A stretch of DNA of 64,000 nucleotides from Candidatus Accumulibacter sp. 66-26 (GTDB taxonomy: Bacteria; Pseudomonadota; Gammaproteobacteria; Burkholderiales; Rhodocyclaceae): contig MKUH01000008.1 in assembly GCA_001897745.1 (NCBI GenBank), forward strand, positions 1 to 64,000, given 5' to 3'. Below are positions 8,502 to 17,198 of this stretch, piece after piece. A model generated the notes under the pieces. It saw only the letters and a list, made by a program, of their open reading frames with translations. It did no database searches and was not told the DNA's origin. Positions within the stretch are counted from its first letter, which is position 1, and every line of letters starts with the position of its first letter. The translations under genes were made by a program, and so were the position numbers.

Positions 8502-10013
8502 ATGAGCGATACCCCCAAGTCGCCGCGCAAGACCTTGAGCCTGCCGCCGCGCGCGGAAGGCGAGACCGCCGTGCCCGATACGCGGCGCAAGCCGCTGCGC
8601 GGCGGCAGCGGATCGCGCAAGCCGTCGGCCCATCCCAACGCCGGGCGCGCGGGCGGAGCGGCTGGCGCCGGCGATGCGCCGGCGGCGCCGGGCAAGGCGC
8701 GTGCGCAAGTGCGCGACGACGCGCGCGACAAGCCGCGCGGCAAGCCGGCAACGGAGCGCAGCGGCGCGGCGGCCCCGGCTCAAGCCCCGCGCTCGGGCCC
8801 TCGCCCGGCGCCGGGTGCAAGCAAGGCTGGACCGCGCGGCGGCCCCCGTAGCGAGCCGAGAGGCGAGCCGGGGAGCGGCCCGAGAGGTGTTGCGAAAGAC
8901 GCTCCTCGCGGCGAAGCCCGCAGCGGGCCGCGCGGCGAATCGTGGAACGAGGCGAAGAGCAATCCGAGAAGCGCGCCGGGCGACGCGCCAAGGAGTGGTC
9001 CCGGAAGTTCCGCCAGAAGCGCTCCCCGTGGCGCTCCCGGCCACCGGCCGCAAGGCGCCGCCAAAACGGGGGCGCCATCTGCTCCCTGGGCCGGCGCCAA
9101 GCCGTCGCCGCGATCCGAACTGTCTGAGCGGTCTGAGCGGTCTGAGCGGTCTGAGCGGTCTGAGCGATCCGAGCGATCCGAGCGGCCCGCGCGGCCCGCG
9201 CGGCCGCCGGCTGGCGTCAAACCGCCGGCCGCCGCGTCGCGTCCGGCTGCGGCCCGACCGGCTTTCGGCGCCGGCGGCGAAGCGCCGAGCGGCGTGCGCG
9301 TCTCCAAACTGATGGCCGAGCGCGGCCTGTGCTCGCGGCGCGAAGCCGACGCCTTCATCGAGCGCGGCTGGGTCTTCGTCGACGGCGAGCGGGTCAGCGA
9401 ACTCGGCACGCGCGTCGACCCGGCGGCCAAGATCACGCTGGCCAACGAAGCGCGCGCCAGTCAGCAGCGGCAGATGACCATCCTGCTCAACAAGCCGGTC
9501 GGCTACGTTTCGGGCCAGCCCGAGCCGGGTTTCACGCCGGCGGTGACGCTGATCCAGCCCGAGGCGCAGTACCGCACGCCGGACACGCCGCTCTTCCATC
9601 CGACGCACCTCAAGGGACTGGCGCCGGCCGGGCGGCTCGACATCGACTCCACCGGCCTGCTCGTCCTGACGCAGGACGGACGCGTCGCGCGCCAGCTGAT
9701 CGGCGAGGATTCGACGATCGACAAGGAGTATCTGGTCCGCGTCGAAGGCGATCTGCTGGAGAACGGGCTGGCCCTGCTCAACCACGGCCTCAGTCTCGAC
9801 GGCAAACCCTTGCGGCCGGCCAAGGTCGAGTGGCTGAACGAGGACCAGCTGCGCTTCGTGCTGCGCGAGGGGAAAAAGCGGCAGATTCGCCGCATGTGCG
9901 AGCTGGTCGGCCTGAAGGTGGTCGGCCTCAAGCGCATCCGCATCGGCGCCGTCCGTCTCGGCGACCTGCCGGTCGGCCAGTGGCGCTATCTGCGCGAGGA
10001 CGAGTCCTTCTAA
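8502..10013 (+). CDS. RluF-like 23S rRNA pseudouridine synthase with long repetitive N-terminus
   Basis: The C-terminal about 235 residues (from [20 protein letters not shown], residue about 266) form an S4 RNA-binding domain followed by an RsuA/RluB/RluF-type catalytic domain, with the catalytic Asp in [11 protein letters not shown] and the [12 protein letters not shown] block. It converts uridine to pseudouridine in rRNA; resemblance is closest to RluF (U2604), by memory of motifs. The N-terminal 265 residues are low-complexity: basic Arg/Pro/Gly/Ala, a tetrapeptide-repeat zone (residues 110-185) and seven SER plus two PAR triplets (208-234). Such tails likely aid RNA binding. The 3' end overlaps the convergent kinase gene by 4 bp. 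Confidence 0.85.
   Translation: MSDTPKSPRKTLSLPPRAEGETAVPDTRRKPLRGGSGSRKPSAHPNAGRAGGAAGAGDAPAAPGKARAQVRDDARDKPRGKPATERSGAAAPAQAPRSGPRPAPGASKAGPRGGPRSEPRGEPGSGPRGVAKDAPRGEARSGPRGESWNEAKSNPRSAPGDAPRSGPGSSARSAPRGAPGHRPQGAAKTGAPSAPWAGAKPSPRSELSERSERSERSERSERSERSERPARPARPPAGVKPPAAASRPAAARPAFGAGGEAPSGVRVSKLMAERGLCSRREADAFIERGWVFVDGERVSELGTRVDPAAKITLANEARASQQRQMTILLNKPVGYVSGQPEPGFTPAVTLIQPEAQYRTPDTPLFHPTHLKGLAPAGRLDIDSTGLLVLTQDGRVARQLIGEDSTIDKEYLVRVEGDLLENGLALLNHGLSLDGKPLRPAKVEWLNEDQLRFVLREGKKRQIRRMCELVGLKVVGLKRIRIGAVRLGDLPVGQWRYLREDESF
8829..9056 (+). repeat. 12-bp-period degenerate repeat array in the pseudouridine synthase gene
   Basis: About 19 imperfect 12-bp units, read in the gene's frame as tetrapeptides of the form [G/E/A]-P-[R/G]-[G/S]. 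The third frames also show a 4-residue period, so the repeat is a DNA-level pattern. A consensus core resembles CCGAGAAGC. Confidence 0.7.
9123..9203 (+). repeat. Tandem 9-bp repeat encoding Ser-Glu-Arg
   Basis: Nine head-to-tail 9-bp units: four identical TCTGAGCGG, then TCTGAGCGA, TCCGAGCGA, TCCGAGCGG and two CCCGCGCGG. In frame they give seven Ser-Glu-Arg and two Pro-Ala-Arg triplets. The near-identity of the first units points to recent slippage; copy-number change keeps the reading frame. Confidence 0.95.
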
Positions 10014-12910
10014 CCCGCGTCGGCTTCGGCGCCTTCCGCCTCCGCGGCGGCGGGCGCCGCGAGCGGCAGGTCCAGCGTGAATTCGGTGCCGGCGCCGGGC
10101 GCGCTGCGCACGTCGATGCGGCCGCCGAGCACACCGGTCACCAGGTTGTAGACGATGTACAGGCCGAGACCGCTGCCGCCTTGCCCGAGCTTGGTCGTGA
10201 AGAACGGGTCGAAGAGGTGGCCGAGCGCGCTCTCGGCGATGCCGCAGCCGTTGTCGGCGTAGCGCAGCAGCACGCGCTCGTCTTCCCGGCGCGCGCTCAG
10301 CGAGATGTGCCCGGCGGCGGTGTGCTCGAAGCCGTGGTTCAGCGAGTTGGTCACGAAGTTGGTGACGATCTGTTCGAGCGGCCCCGGGTAGCTGTTCATC
10401 TCGATGCCTTCCGGAATGTCCAGGCAGACGACGTGGCGGCTGCGTCCGAGCAGCGGATGCAGCGCGCTGAGCATTTCGTTGACCACTTCGCCGAGGTCGA
10501 AGCGACGGCGCCGCGCGCTGCTCTGGTCCACCGCCACCTGCTTGAAGTCGGCGATCAGCTTGGCGGCGCGTGCGGCGTTGCGCTCGATCAGCTCGCCCGC
10601 TTCGCGCAGCGTCGCGGTCGCGGCGTTCACTTCCGAGCGGCGGATGCTGCCCGACTGCAGTTGCTCGCTGAAGCGGGCGGTTGCGTCGCGTAGCGTCGAG
10701 GCGACGGTCAGCACGTTGCCGAGCGGCGTGTTCAGTTCGTGGGCGATGCCCGCCACCAGGCTGCCGAGCGCGGCCAGTTTTTCCGACTGCACGAGCTGGC
10801 CCATCGCCAGCTGCAGCTCGCGGCCGCGCGCTGCGACCCGCGCTTCCAGTTCCTGATTGAGTTCCTGCAGCGCGAGCTGCGCCCGCTTGACCTCGGTCAG
10901 GTCGATGATCACGCCGATGAGACCGGCCATCTCGCCGTGCGGACTGTTGAAGGTCGCCTTGTGGAAGGCGACGTCGCGTTCGCCGCCGTCCGCGCCGGTA
11001 ATGCGCGTTTCGTAGATCTGCCGTCCGGCGGCGGCGTAGAGCGCCGCGTCGCGCGCTGCGTGAGCCTGCGCGAGCGCCGGCGGCGTCAGATCGAAGACCG
11101 TCCGGCCGATGATCTGCTCCCGCGCCAGCCCGCTCAGGCGCAGGAAGGCGGCGTTGCAGCCCAGGTAGCGGCCGGCGCGGTCCTTGTAGTAGATCGGGGT
11201 CGGCGTCGCGTCGAGCAGCGTTTCGAGAAAATTGCGTTCGCGCAGGATCTCGGCCGCCGCCGCCTTGCGCTCCGTGATGTCGGTGAGGCTGCCGCGGATC
11301 AGCGGGCGCGCGTCGTTGCCCGGCAGGCGGACGAGGCGGACCTCGCAGGGGACGTCGCTGCCGTCCGCCCGGCGATGCAGCCACTCGAAGGTCGGCGTCT
11401 GCCCGGCCAGCGTCTGCCTGGCGTAGTCGGCGGCGCATTCCCGCACGCCGCGTCCGTCGGGCTGCCGCGGCGCGCTGAGGTCGGCCAGCGGCTGCTGCAG
11501 CAGGTCGGCGCGCGGCAGGCCGAACAGCTGCTCGGCGTTGCGATTGGCATCGACGATGCGCCCGCTGAAAGCGTCGATCACGATGATCGCGTCCGGCGCA
11601 TGTTCGACCAGCGTGCGGAAGGTGGTCTCGCTGGCGCGCTGCGCGGCCAGCGAGCGCTGGCGGGTACGGATGGCGGCGACGAGGAGGACGATGATGACCA
11701 GCAGGCAGCCGATCAGCACGAGCAGCCAGGCGAGATGCGGGCGGATCGTTTCACTGAGCGGCGGCGGGGCGCCGAGGACGACCGTTCCGGCGGGCAGCGC
11801 GGCGGGCGCGATGCCCCAGCGCTGCAGCGCGTCGTGGTTGAAGGTCGGCGTCGCCGCGCCGCGCTGCGGCGGGATGCGCTCGGCGGCTTCGCCCCGCAGC
11901 ACGCGCAGCGCCAGCCGGCCGAGCGCTTCGCCCTGCTGGCGGCCGGTCACCTGGCGGCCGCCGAGCACGCCGGGGCGCATGTTGATGTCCTTCGAGGCGA
12001 CGAGCGGCGAGCGCGCCGCGGCGACCCATAGCGCGGTCGACTCCGCGTGCGTGAGGACGCGGCCGGTGGCGTCGCGGTTGAAGGTGAGGAGAAAGACCAG
12101 ATCGCTGGCGTCGAGCGCGCGCAGGCGCGCCTGGATGTCGGCGACGCTCAGCCCGGTGACGAATTCGAAGCTTTGCTCCGGATACTGCGGCGCCAGGCGG
12201 TGCAGCGATTCGGCCTGGGCTAGGCTGCTCCGGCTCTGGTCGTGGATGAAGACGAGGCGCTTGGTCTTCGGCAGCAGGCCGAGCATCAGGGCGACGTTGC
12301 GCGCCACGTCCTCGTCGTCGAATACGCCCGAGACGTCGCGGTGCAGCGCCAGTTCGGCCTGGCGGCTCTCGGCGATGCCGCTGAACAGGATGGGGCGGTC
12401 GGGGAAATGCGCGGCACGCAGTTGCAGCGCGAAATCGAGGGCGTCGTCGTCGCTGACCAGCAGCAGGCTCGGCGGCGCGCTGCCGTACTTGCTCGCGAAC
12501 AGGTTTTCGAGCTGCGCGTAGTAGGCGGGCGAAGGCTGGACATGCTTGCTGTCGAGATATTCGACGCGCAGTTCGCTGCCCGGCCGTTCGGCGGCGAGGA
12601 CGCGGCGCACGCCGGCCAGCTGGTCGTCGCTCCACGGCAGCCCCGGATGGTAGGACATCAGGAGCAGGATGCGCTCGTTGCCGGCCGCCGGCGCCGGCTC
12701 CGGCGCGGCGCCGACGAGCGGGGACAAGAGCAGCGCTGCGGCGCAGCCGGCGGGAATCAGCAGGCGGCGCAGGAAATCCGGGGCGCGGCGGCGTGCTCGG
12801 AACAAGCGGGCGAAATGTGCCAGCGGCGCCGGCCAGCGGCCGTGCGGGCAAAGCCGCCGCCGCGCGAGCCGGAGTTCCCGGCGGAGGCGGCGCACGAGCC
12901 GGGCCGGCAC
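10010..12910 (-). CDS. Membrane sensor histidine kinase with ABC-type binding-protein sensor domain
   Basis: A 966-residue hybrid-input kinase. Order: N-terminal signal/TM segment (about 45-68), periplasmic region like the ABC_sub_bind family (about 78-380; [42 protein letters not shown]), TM helix (about 397-417), two PAS domains (about 430-550, 555-680), coiled coil, HisKA (H about 723 in GIAHELNTP) and HATPase ([29 protein letters not shown]). No receiver domain and no response regulator beside it. Start is a GTG at 12910 with GAGGA just upstream, overlapping the stop of the M23 gene; no ATG lies before residue about 80. Expected to sense a small periplasmic ligand. Confidence 0.88.
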   Translation of the reverse strand: MPARLVRRLRRELRLARRRLCPHGRWPAPLAHFARLFRARRRAPDFLRRLLIPAGCAAALLLSPLVGAAPEPAPAAGNERILLLMSYHPGLPWSDDQLAGVRRVLAAERPGSELRVEYLDSKHVQPSPAYYAQLENLFASKYGSAPPSLLLVSDDDALDFALQLRAAHFPDRPILFSGIAESRQAELALHRDVSGVFDDEDVARNVALMLGLLPKTKRLVFIHDQSRSSLAQAESLHRLAPQYPEQSFEFVTGLSVADIQARLRALDASDLVFLLTFNRDATGRVLTHAESTALWVAAARSPLVASKDINMRPGVLGGRQVTGRQQGEALGRLALRVLRGEAAERIPPQRGAATPTFNHDALQRWGIAPAALPAGTVVLGAPPPLSETIRPHLAWLLVLIGCLLVIIVLLVAAIRTRQRSLAAQRASETTFRTLVEHAPDAIIVIDAFSGRIVDANRNAEQLFGLPRADLLQQPLADLSAPRQPDGRGVRECAADYARQTLAGQTPTFEWLHRRADGSDVPCEVRLVRLPGNDARPLIRGSLTDITERKAAAAEILRERNFLETLLDATPTPIYYKDRAGRYLGCNAAFLRLSGLAREQIIGRTVFDLTPPALAQAHAARDAALYAAAGRQIYETRITGADGGERDVAFHKATFNSPHGEMAGLIGVIIDLTEVKRAQLALQELNQELEARVAARGRELQLAMGQLVQSEKLAALGSLVAGIAHELNTPLGNVLTVASTLRDATARFSEQLQSGSIRRSEVNAATATLREAGELIERNAARAAKLIADFKQVAVDQSSARRRRFDLGEVVNEMLSALHPLLGRSRHVVCLDIPEGIEMNSYPGPLEQIVTNFVTNSLNHGFEHTAAGHISLSARREDERVLLRYADNGCGIAESALGHLFDPFFTTKLGQGGSGLGLYIVYNLVTGVLGGRIDVRSAPGAGTEFTLDLPLAAPAAAEAEGAEADAG

Positions 12911-12920
12911 GGACGTTTCC

Positions 12921-13868
12921 TCAGCGCGCGGCCGCCGGACGCGGCGGCTTTGCGCCCGCCGCCGCTTTGCCGCGCGGCGCTTCGGGCAGGAAGAGTTCCG
13001 GATCGACCATCGCGCCGTTGAGCACCACGCTCCAGTGCAGGTGCGGGCCGGTGGCGCGCCCGGTGCTGCCGGCCAGCCCGAGGCGCTGCCCCTTGGCGAC
13101 CGCGGCGCCGGGCTGCGCGTCGATGCGGTCGAGGTGGCAGTACATGGTGATCAGGCCGTTGCCGTGGTCGACGAAAACCGTCTTGCCGTTGAAGAAGTAG
13201 TCGCCGGTGGCCAGCACGCTGCCGCCGCTGGCCGCCACCACCGGCGCGCCGCGCGGCACGGCGATGTCGAAGCCGGCGTGCGGCGCGCGCGGCTCGCCGT
13301 TGAAGAAGCGGCGCAGGCCGAAGCGCCCGGCCATGCGCCCGTGCGCGGGCAGCGCGAAGCCGGTGTCGGTTTCGGCGTGTTCGGCCGTTTCGCGCCAGTG
13401 GCGCTTGAGGCGTCCGATCGCGGCGATCTCGCGCTCGGCGCGCGCCTCGTCGGCCGGCGACAGGCGCACCTTGCTGTCGTCGCGCAGCGTGATGCGCTGC
13501 TCGGGGTAGCGTTTGTCGCGCACCTCGAAGGCGAGCCGGCGCTCGCCGTCGGCGGCGCTCACGCGCAGCTCGTGTGCGCCGGGCGGCAGGTCGAGCGCCA
13601 GTCCTACGATGGCGATCCAGCGCTGCTTTTCCGCCGTCACCAGCACCGGCTGTTCGCCCAGCCAGGCGCGCGGCGCCGGCTGCCCGGCGTGCACCGGGCC
13701 GAGCGGAAGCAGGGCGACGCCGCCGGGAACGCTGGCGGCGCGCGGCAGGGCCGCGTGCGCGCCGGGCGACAGGATGAGCAGCGCCAGCGCGGGCAGGGCG
13801 GCGCACAGCAGGCGGGGGAAGCGGCTGCGTGCCGCTGGCGTCGATAGCGTCGCTGGCGTCGCGTCCAT
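12921..13868 (-). CDS. Secreted M23 (LytM-type) zinc metallopeptidase
   Basis: A 315-residue periplasmic peptidoglycan endopeptidase-like protein. It has a signal peptide (LLCAALPALALLILSPGAHAA), an N-terminal beta-rich domain (about 45-120), then the M23 domain: GRFGLRRFFNGEPR, HAGFDIAVPRG (HxxxD zinc ligands) and GPHLHWSV (HxH). All zinc ligands are present, so activity is expected, probably cutting peptide cross-links. Its ATG directly abuts the ypfJ stop codon, and the sensor kinase gene follows after 10 bp: a tight three-gene leftward operon (ypfJ, M23, kinase). Confidence 0.92.
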   Translation of the reverse strand: MDATPATLSTPAARSRFPRLLCAALPALALLILSPGAHAALPRAASVPGGVALLPLGPVHAGQPAPRAWLGEQPVLVTAEKQRWIAIVGLALDLPPGAHELRVSAADGERRLAFEVRDKRYPEQRITLRDDSKVRLSPADEARAEREIAAIGRLKRHWRETAEHAETDTGFALPAHGRMAGRFGLRRFFNGEPRAPHAGFDIAVPRGAPVVAASGGSVLATGDYFFNGKTVFVDHGNGLITMYCHLDRIDAQPGAAVAKGQRLGLAGSTGRATGPHLHWSVVLNGAMVDPELFLPEAPRGKAAAGAKPPRPAAAR

Positions 13869-14738
13869 CTATAGGCTCGCCGCCTTGAAGGTGTCGCACT
13901 GGCGCAGGTCGCCGCTCTCCATGCCGCGCTTGAACCAGCGCACGCGCTGCTCGGAGCTGCCGTGCGTGAAGCTTTCCGGCACCGCGTAGCCGCGCGCCTG
14001 CTTCTGCAGGCGGTCGTCGCCGATGGCCGCGGCGGCGGTCAGCGCCTGCTCGATTTCGCCGGGTTCGAGGATGTGCCGCATGCTGTCGGCGCGATTGCCC
14101 CAGACGCCGGCGAAGCAGTCGGCCTGCAGTTCGAGGCGGACCGAGAGGGCGTTGGCCTGGGCCTCGCCGGCGCGCTGCTGCGCGGCGTGCACCTTGTCCG
14201 AAATGCCGAGCAGATTCTGCACGTGGTGGCCGACCTCGTGCGCGATCACGTAAGCCTCGGCGAATTCGCCGGGCGCGTGGAAGCGCTCCTTGAGATCGCG
14301 GTAGAAGGCGAGGTCGATATAGACCTTCTGGTCGCCGGGGCAGTAGAACGGCCCCATCGCCGACTGGCCGGTGCCGCAGGCGGTCGGCGTGGCGCCGGTG
14401 AACAGCACCAGCTTGGGCTCGCGATAGCTCGCGCCGCCCTCGCGGAAGACTTCGTGCCAGGTACGCTCGGTGCTGCCCAGCACCTTGGCGACGAAGGTCG
14501 CCATTTCGTCCGCCGGCGGCGGCTTGTGCGCCGGCGCCGACGTCTGCTGCGGTGCGCCGTCGGGGTTGGACAGCAGGCCGAGCACGACCGAGGGATCGAC
14601 GCCGAGGAAGTAGCTGGCGGCCAGCGCGACGAGCAGCGTCCCGATGCCGAGACTGCCGCGACCGATGCCGCCTCCACCCCCGCCGCCGCCGCGGCGGTCT
14701 TCCACGTTGTCGCTGGCGTTTTCGTCGTCGAGGCGCAT
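13869..14738 (-). CDS. ypfJ: YpfJ-family neutral zinc metallopeptidase
   Basis: A 289-residue membrane-anchored metalloprotease of the YpfJ/zinc-metallopeptidase family. It has a charged N-terminus with a run of eight glycines (residues 17-24), one TM helix (about 30-50), then the conserved domain: TACGTGQSAMGPFYCP, VYIDLAFY, the zinc motif HEVGHHVQ (residue about 166) and ELQADCFAGVWG with the third ligand. Substrate unknown. First gene of the ypfJ-M23-kinase operon, suggesting an envelope-maintenance context. Confidence 0.92.
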   Translation of the reverse strand: MRLDDENASDNVEDRRGGGGGGGGIGRGSLGIGTLLVALAASYFLGVDPSVVLGLLSNPDGAPQQTSAPAHKPPPADEMATFVAKVLGSTERTWHEVFREGGASYREPKLVLFTGATPTACGTGQSAMGPFYCPGDQKVYIDLAFYRDLKERFHAPGEFAEAYVIAHEVGHHVQNLLGISDKVHAAQQRAGEAQANALSVRLELQADCFAGVWGNRADSMRHILEPGEIEQALTAAAAIGDDRLQKQARGYAVPESFTHGSSEQRVRWFKRGMESGDLRQCDTFKAASL

Positions 14739-14903
14739 GAGGGGGCTCCGGTTCTGTGGTTTCAGCCCCGGTCGTGCGGGGCGCTGGCTGGCATATTACA
14801 GGAGCGCGGCGGGTGGGCGCGGCGCGCGGCGGCATGCTTGAGTTTCGACGCGCTTAGGCCTAGAGTGGTTCGTGCCGATGTCGGCTGCGACAAGGAGAAG
14901 CGT

Positions 14904-15035
14904 ATGGGGAAATTGATTGCCGGCCTGATGGCTTTGGCGCTGGCGCTTTCGAGTGTGTCTGCATCTGCCTGTCCGGGTGAGAAGGCGAAGGACGGGAAGA
15001 GCGAAATGAGCACTCCGGCAAAACCCAAGACCTGA
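14904..15035 (+). CDS. Small secreted peptide, 43 residues
   Basis: A short gene with strong start signals: AAGGAGA at 14892-14898, five nt before the ATG. The product begins with a signal peptide (MGKLIAGLMALALALSSVSA) followed by a tiny hydrophilic mature part with one Cys (ACPGEKAKDGKSEM...). A terminator-like hairpin follows directly. Cleavage is predicted at ASA-C or SA-SAC; the lone Cys close to the cleavage site is not in a classical lipobox. Function unknown; the clear RBS, signal peptide and terminator argue that it is real. Confidence 0.7.
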   Translation: MGKLIAGLMALALALSSVSASACPGEKAKDGKSEMSTPAKPKT

Positions 15036-15056
15036 CCCGCCGGTATTGCAACAGGC

Positions 15057-15093
15057 GCGGCGCGTGCATGGTGCACGGCGCCGCGTTTCGTTT
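15057..15093 (+). terminator. Hairpin after the 43-residue peptide gene
   Basis: Stem GCGGCGCGTGCA (15057-15068), loop TGG, and the matching arm 15072-15084 with a single bulged base, followed by a T-rich tract (GTTTCGTTT). It sits 21 bp after the stop codon, as expected for an intrinsic terminator. Confidence 0.65.
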
Positions 15094-15236
15094 ACGGACG
15101 GCGGCCGCGTCGCCGGACTCTTCTTGCGGGCAGCGGCGCGGCGGCGGGGGAATGCCGCTTTTCCCGCGCGCATCCCCGCTTTCCCTGCATTTTCCGCCGC
15201 GCTTCCTTCCCCTTCCGCCTTCCTCCTGCCCGGAGG

Positions 15237-15452
15237 CTAGTCGGAGGGGCTTTCCGGGGCGCTTTCCCCCTTGCCCTCCGAATCCTGCCCGCGCGCCTGC
15301 TTCTGACGCAGGCGCTCGTTCTTCTCGTCGCTGAAGAAGGCGTAGCGGCCGTAGAGTTCGCAGCCTTTCATGCCCGGATCGCAGGGCAGCTGCTTCACCT
15401 TGCCGCACAAACCGTTCAGTTCGTGCGGGCAGCTCCAGCCGCCGCCGCTCAT
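15237..15452 (-). CDS. Small Cys-rich protein coupled to arsC
   Basis: A 71-residue soluble protein. The N-terminal half has four cysteines (C8, C16, C24, C31) in SCPHELNGLCGKV and PCDPGMKGCELYGRY, suggesting a metal site or disulfides; the C-terminal half is charged and probably disordered. The ATG at 15452 overlaps the arsC stop by 4 bp (ATGA), so it is translationally coupled to arsC. I do not recognise a named family. Could be a metal- or redox-related accessory to the ArsC-like reductase (inference from coupling only). Confidence 0.75.
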   Translation of the reverse strand: MSGGGWSCPHELNGLCGKVKQLPCDPGMKGCELYGRYAFFSDEKNERLRQKQARGQDSEGKGESAPESPSD

Positions 15453-15814
15453 CCGATTTCCGGCACGAGTTCGAGCGCCTTCTCGGGCGGCCGTCCGAGC
15501 ACGGCGCGCTCGCCGCGCACGACGATGGGGCGCTCGATCAGGATCGGGTGGGAGACGAGGGCGTCCAGCCATTCGTCGGCGTTCAGCGTCCGTCCGGCGT
15601 AGTGCTCCTTGAACACCGCCTCGCCGCGCCGCACCAGTTCGTCCGGACGCATTCCGAGCTTGCCGAGCAGGATACGCAGCTCGCTCTTGTCCGGCGGCGT
15701 TTCCAGGTAATCGACGACATCCGCGTCGATGCCGTGCGCGGCGATCAGCTCGCAGGTCGCGCGGCTCTTGGAACAGTTGGCGTTGTGGTAGATACGGAGG
15801 CGGAGAGTTGTCAT
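15449..15814 (-). CDS. arsC: ArsC-family arsenate reductase (glutaredoxin type)
   Basis: A 121-residue ArsC/Spx-fold protein. IYHNANCSKSRATCELI at the N-terminus carries the catalytic Cys (residue 14), and HPILIERPIVVRG plus LGRPPEK supply Arg residues expected for arsenate binding in glutaredoxin-dependent ArsC. It would reduce arsenate to arsenite in the cytoplasm. No ArsR, ArsB or Acr3 gene is nearby, so it may be one of the orphan ArsC-like housekeeping paralogues with another thiol-reductase role. Overlaps the Cys-rich gene downstream by 4 bp. Confidence 0.85.
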   Translation of the reverse strand: MTTLRLRIYHNANCSKSRATCELIAAHGIDADVVDYLETPPDKSELRILLGKLGMRPDELVRRGEAVFKEHYAGRTLNADEWLDALVSHPILIERPIVVRGERAVLGRPPEKALELVPEIG

Positions 15815-16051
15815 GTGTGCGTAACCTCGATAGAAGAAGATTGGACGCGAAACACTGAAAAAAGCAGCGAAAAAGCACTTAAAAAACGTCTGCTGCCGGG
15901 AGACTTCCGAGGGGGATTCTAGCCCGGACCCGACAATTTGTCGGCTACTTTCGTTCCGTATTGCGGAATGGCTTGCGCAATATCTCGATTGCCCCGCTTT
16001 TTATGTGTTTATCATGTCGTGCTTCGCGTCCATAACGAGAGGTCAAAGCCC

Positions 16052-16384
16052 ATGTCCATCACCACCTACGATCTGACCATCCTCCATTCCAAATGCGTGG
16101 CCAGCAACTGCCTGCAGGCGGCCTACGTCTCGAAGCGCGACTGGCAGCAGCCGTTTCCGGCCAGTTGCGGCGCCGACGGCTTGCTCGCCGGCATCCGCGC
16201 CCGCCAGGACGGCGACGCGGCCGAACTGCGTCCGCTGGAAGCGGCGCTGACAGCCTGTGCCGAATCGTGCCGGCAGCGTCTGGCGGCCTGCCGGGCGAAG
16301 GATCTCGAAGCCTTGCGCAGCATCAACGCGGTCGCCCTGCAGCGGGCCGCCAAGGTGCGCAGCGAAATGCGCCGTTTTCTCTAG
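16052..16384 (+). CDS. Hypothetical Cys-containing helical protein
   Basis: A 110-residue soluble protein without a recognised domain. The ATG at 16052 has GAGAGG 8-9 nt upstream; the open frame extends further upstream to 15938 but that part lacks protein-like character. Six cysteines occur as C15-x4-C20, C39, and C69-x3-C73-x6-C80; the C-terminal half is predicted helical with many Ala/Arg. The Cys spacing could bind a metal or form disulfides. Its stop is 55 bp from the convergent CBS-domain gene. Confidence 0.65.
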   Translation: MSITTYDLTILHSKCVASNCLQAAYVSKRDWQQPFPASCGADGLLAGIRARQDGDAAELRPLEAALTACAESCRQRLAACRAKDLEALRSINAVALQRAAKVRSEMRRFL

Positions 16385-16439
16385 GTTTGCCGCAGCCGGC
16401 CTGCGTCTTCGCGGGCTTTCCCTCGCCGCTGCGGCGCGT

Positions 16440-17069
16440 TCAGCGCCACAGGCTCAGCGGCGGGTTGGTGACGACGGCGCCAAGGATGTCGCTGCGCGAC
16501 ACGAAGCCGACCAGCACTTGCCGTTCATCGACGATGGGAACGCCGTCGACGTCGCGTTCGAGCATGATGCGCGCGATGCGCCGGATGTCGGTTTCCGGGT
16601 CGGCGCTGACCACCGGCGATGTCATCACGTCGCCGACCTGGCGCGCGAGGACGTCGCGCACCATTCCCTTTTCGACGTTGAGCGTGGTCAGCAGGTCGCG
16701 TTCGCTGACGATGCCGACCAGCCGCTGCCCGGCGTCGAGGACCGGCGCCTGGTGGATGCGGTTTTCGAGCAGGACGCGCCAGGCCAGATCGACCTTGTCG
16801 GCGGCGGCGAGCACGATCACGTCGCGCGCCATGATCTGGACCGCGCGATAGAGGGGGCCGCGCTCCAGGTCCTCGTGCTGCGCGGCCTGATAGGCGCCGA
16901 CCGCGAGGTCGGTCGCCGGGTTGCCCGCCGCGGGCGGCTCGACTCCGAACTCCACCCCGTCGCGGGCGACGGCGCGGGCGCCGCGCACCCGCAGCACGCC
17001 GGGCGCGCGCATGACTTCCTCGAGGCGGCCGCGAAACAGCTGGCCGTTGACGCCGTAGATCGAGAACAT
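16440..17069 (-). CDS. CBS-pair domain protein
   Basis: A 209-residue cytoplasmic protein. Residues about 1-75 form a variable N-terminal region (MFSIYGVNGQLFRG...), followed by two CBS motifs: first about 80-135 (IMARDVIVLAAADKV, HQAPVLDAGQRLVGIVSERDLL), second about 145-205 (VMTSPVVSADPETDI, VDGVPIVDERQVLVGFVSRSDIL). CBS pairs bind adenosyl nucleotides and act as energy or ionic-strength sensors. Monocistronic; partner unknown. Confidence 0.88.
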   Translation of the reverse strand: MFSIYGVNGQLFRGRLEEVMRAPGVLRVRGARAVARDGVEFGVEPPAAGNPATDLAVGAYQAAQHEDLERGPLYRAVQIMARDVIVLAAADKVDLAWRVLLENRIHQAPVLDAGQRLVGIVSERDLLTTLNVEKGMVRDVLARQVGDVMTSPVVSADPETDIRRIARIMLERDVDGVPIVDERQVLVGFVSRSDILGAVVTNPPLSLWR

Positions 17070-17198
17070 CGCATTCCTCCCTTCGGCGATTATGGACGGG
17101 GCGGCGCCGACTGACCAGCGGCGGGGGATTTGCTAGATTGGATAAGCGGGGTGGCGGCTTGGAGGCGGCGGGCGAACGGCGCAGGAGGCAGAACGGCG

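Noticed and set aside
9123-9203. CRISPR-like array
   Set aside because: Units are contiguous 9-bp in-frame codons without spacers and no cas genes are present.
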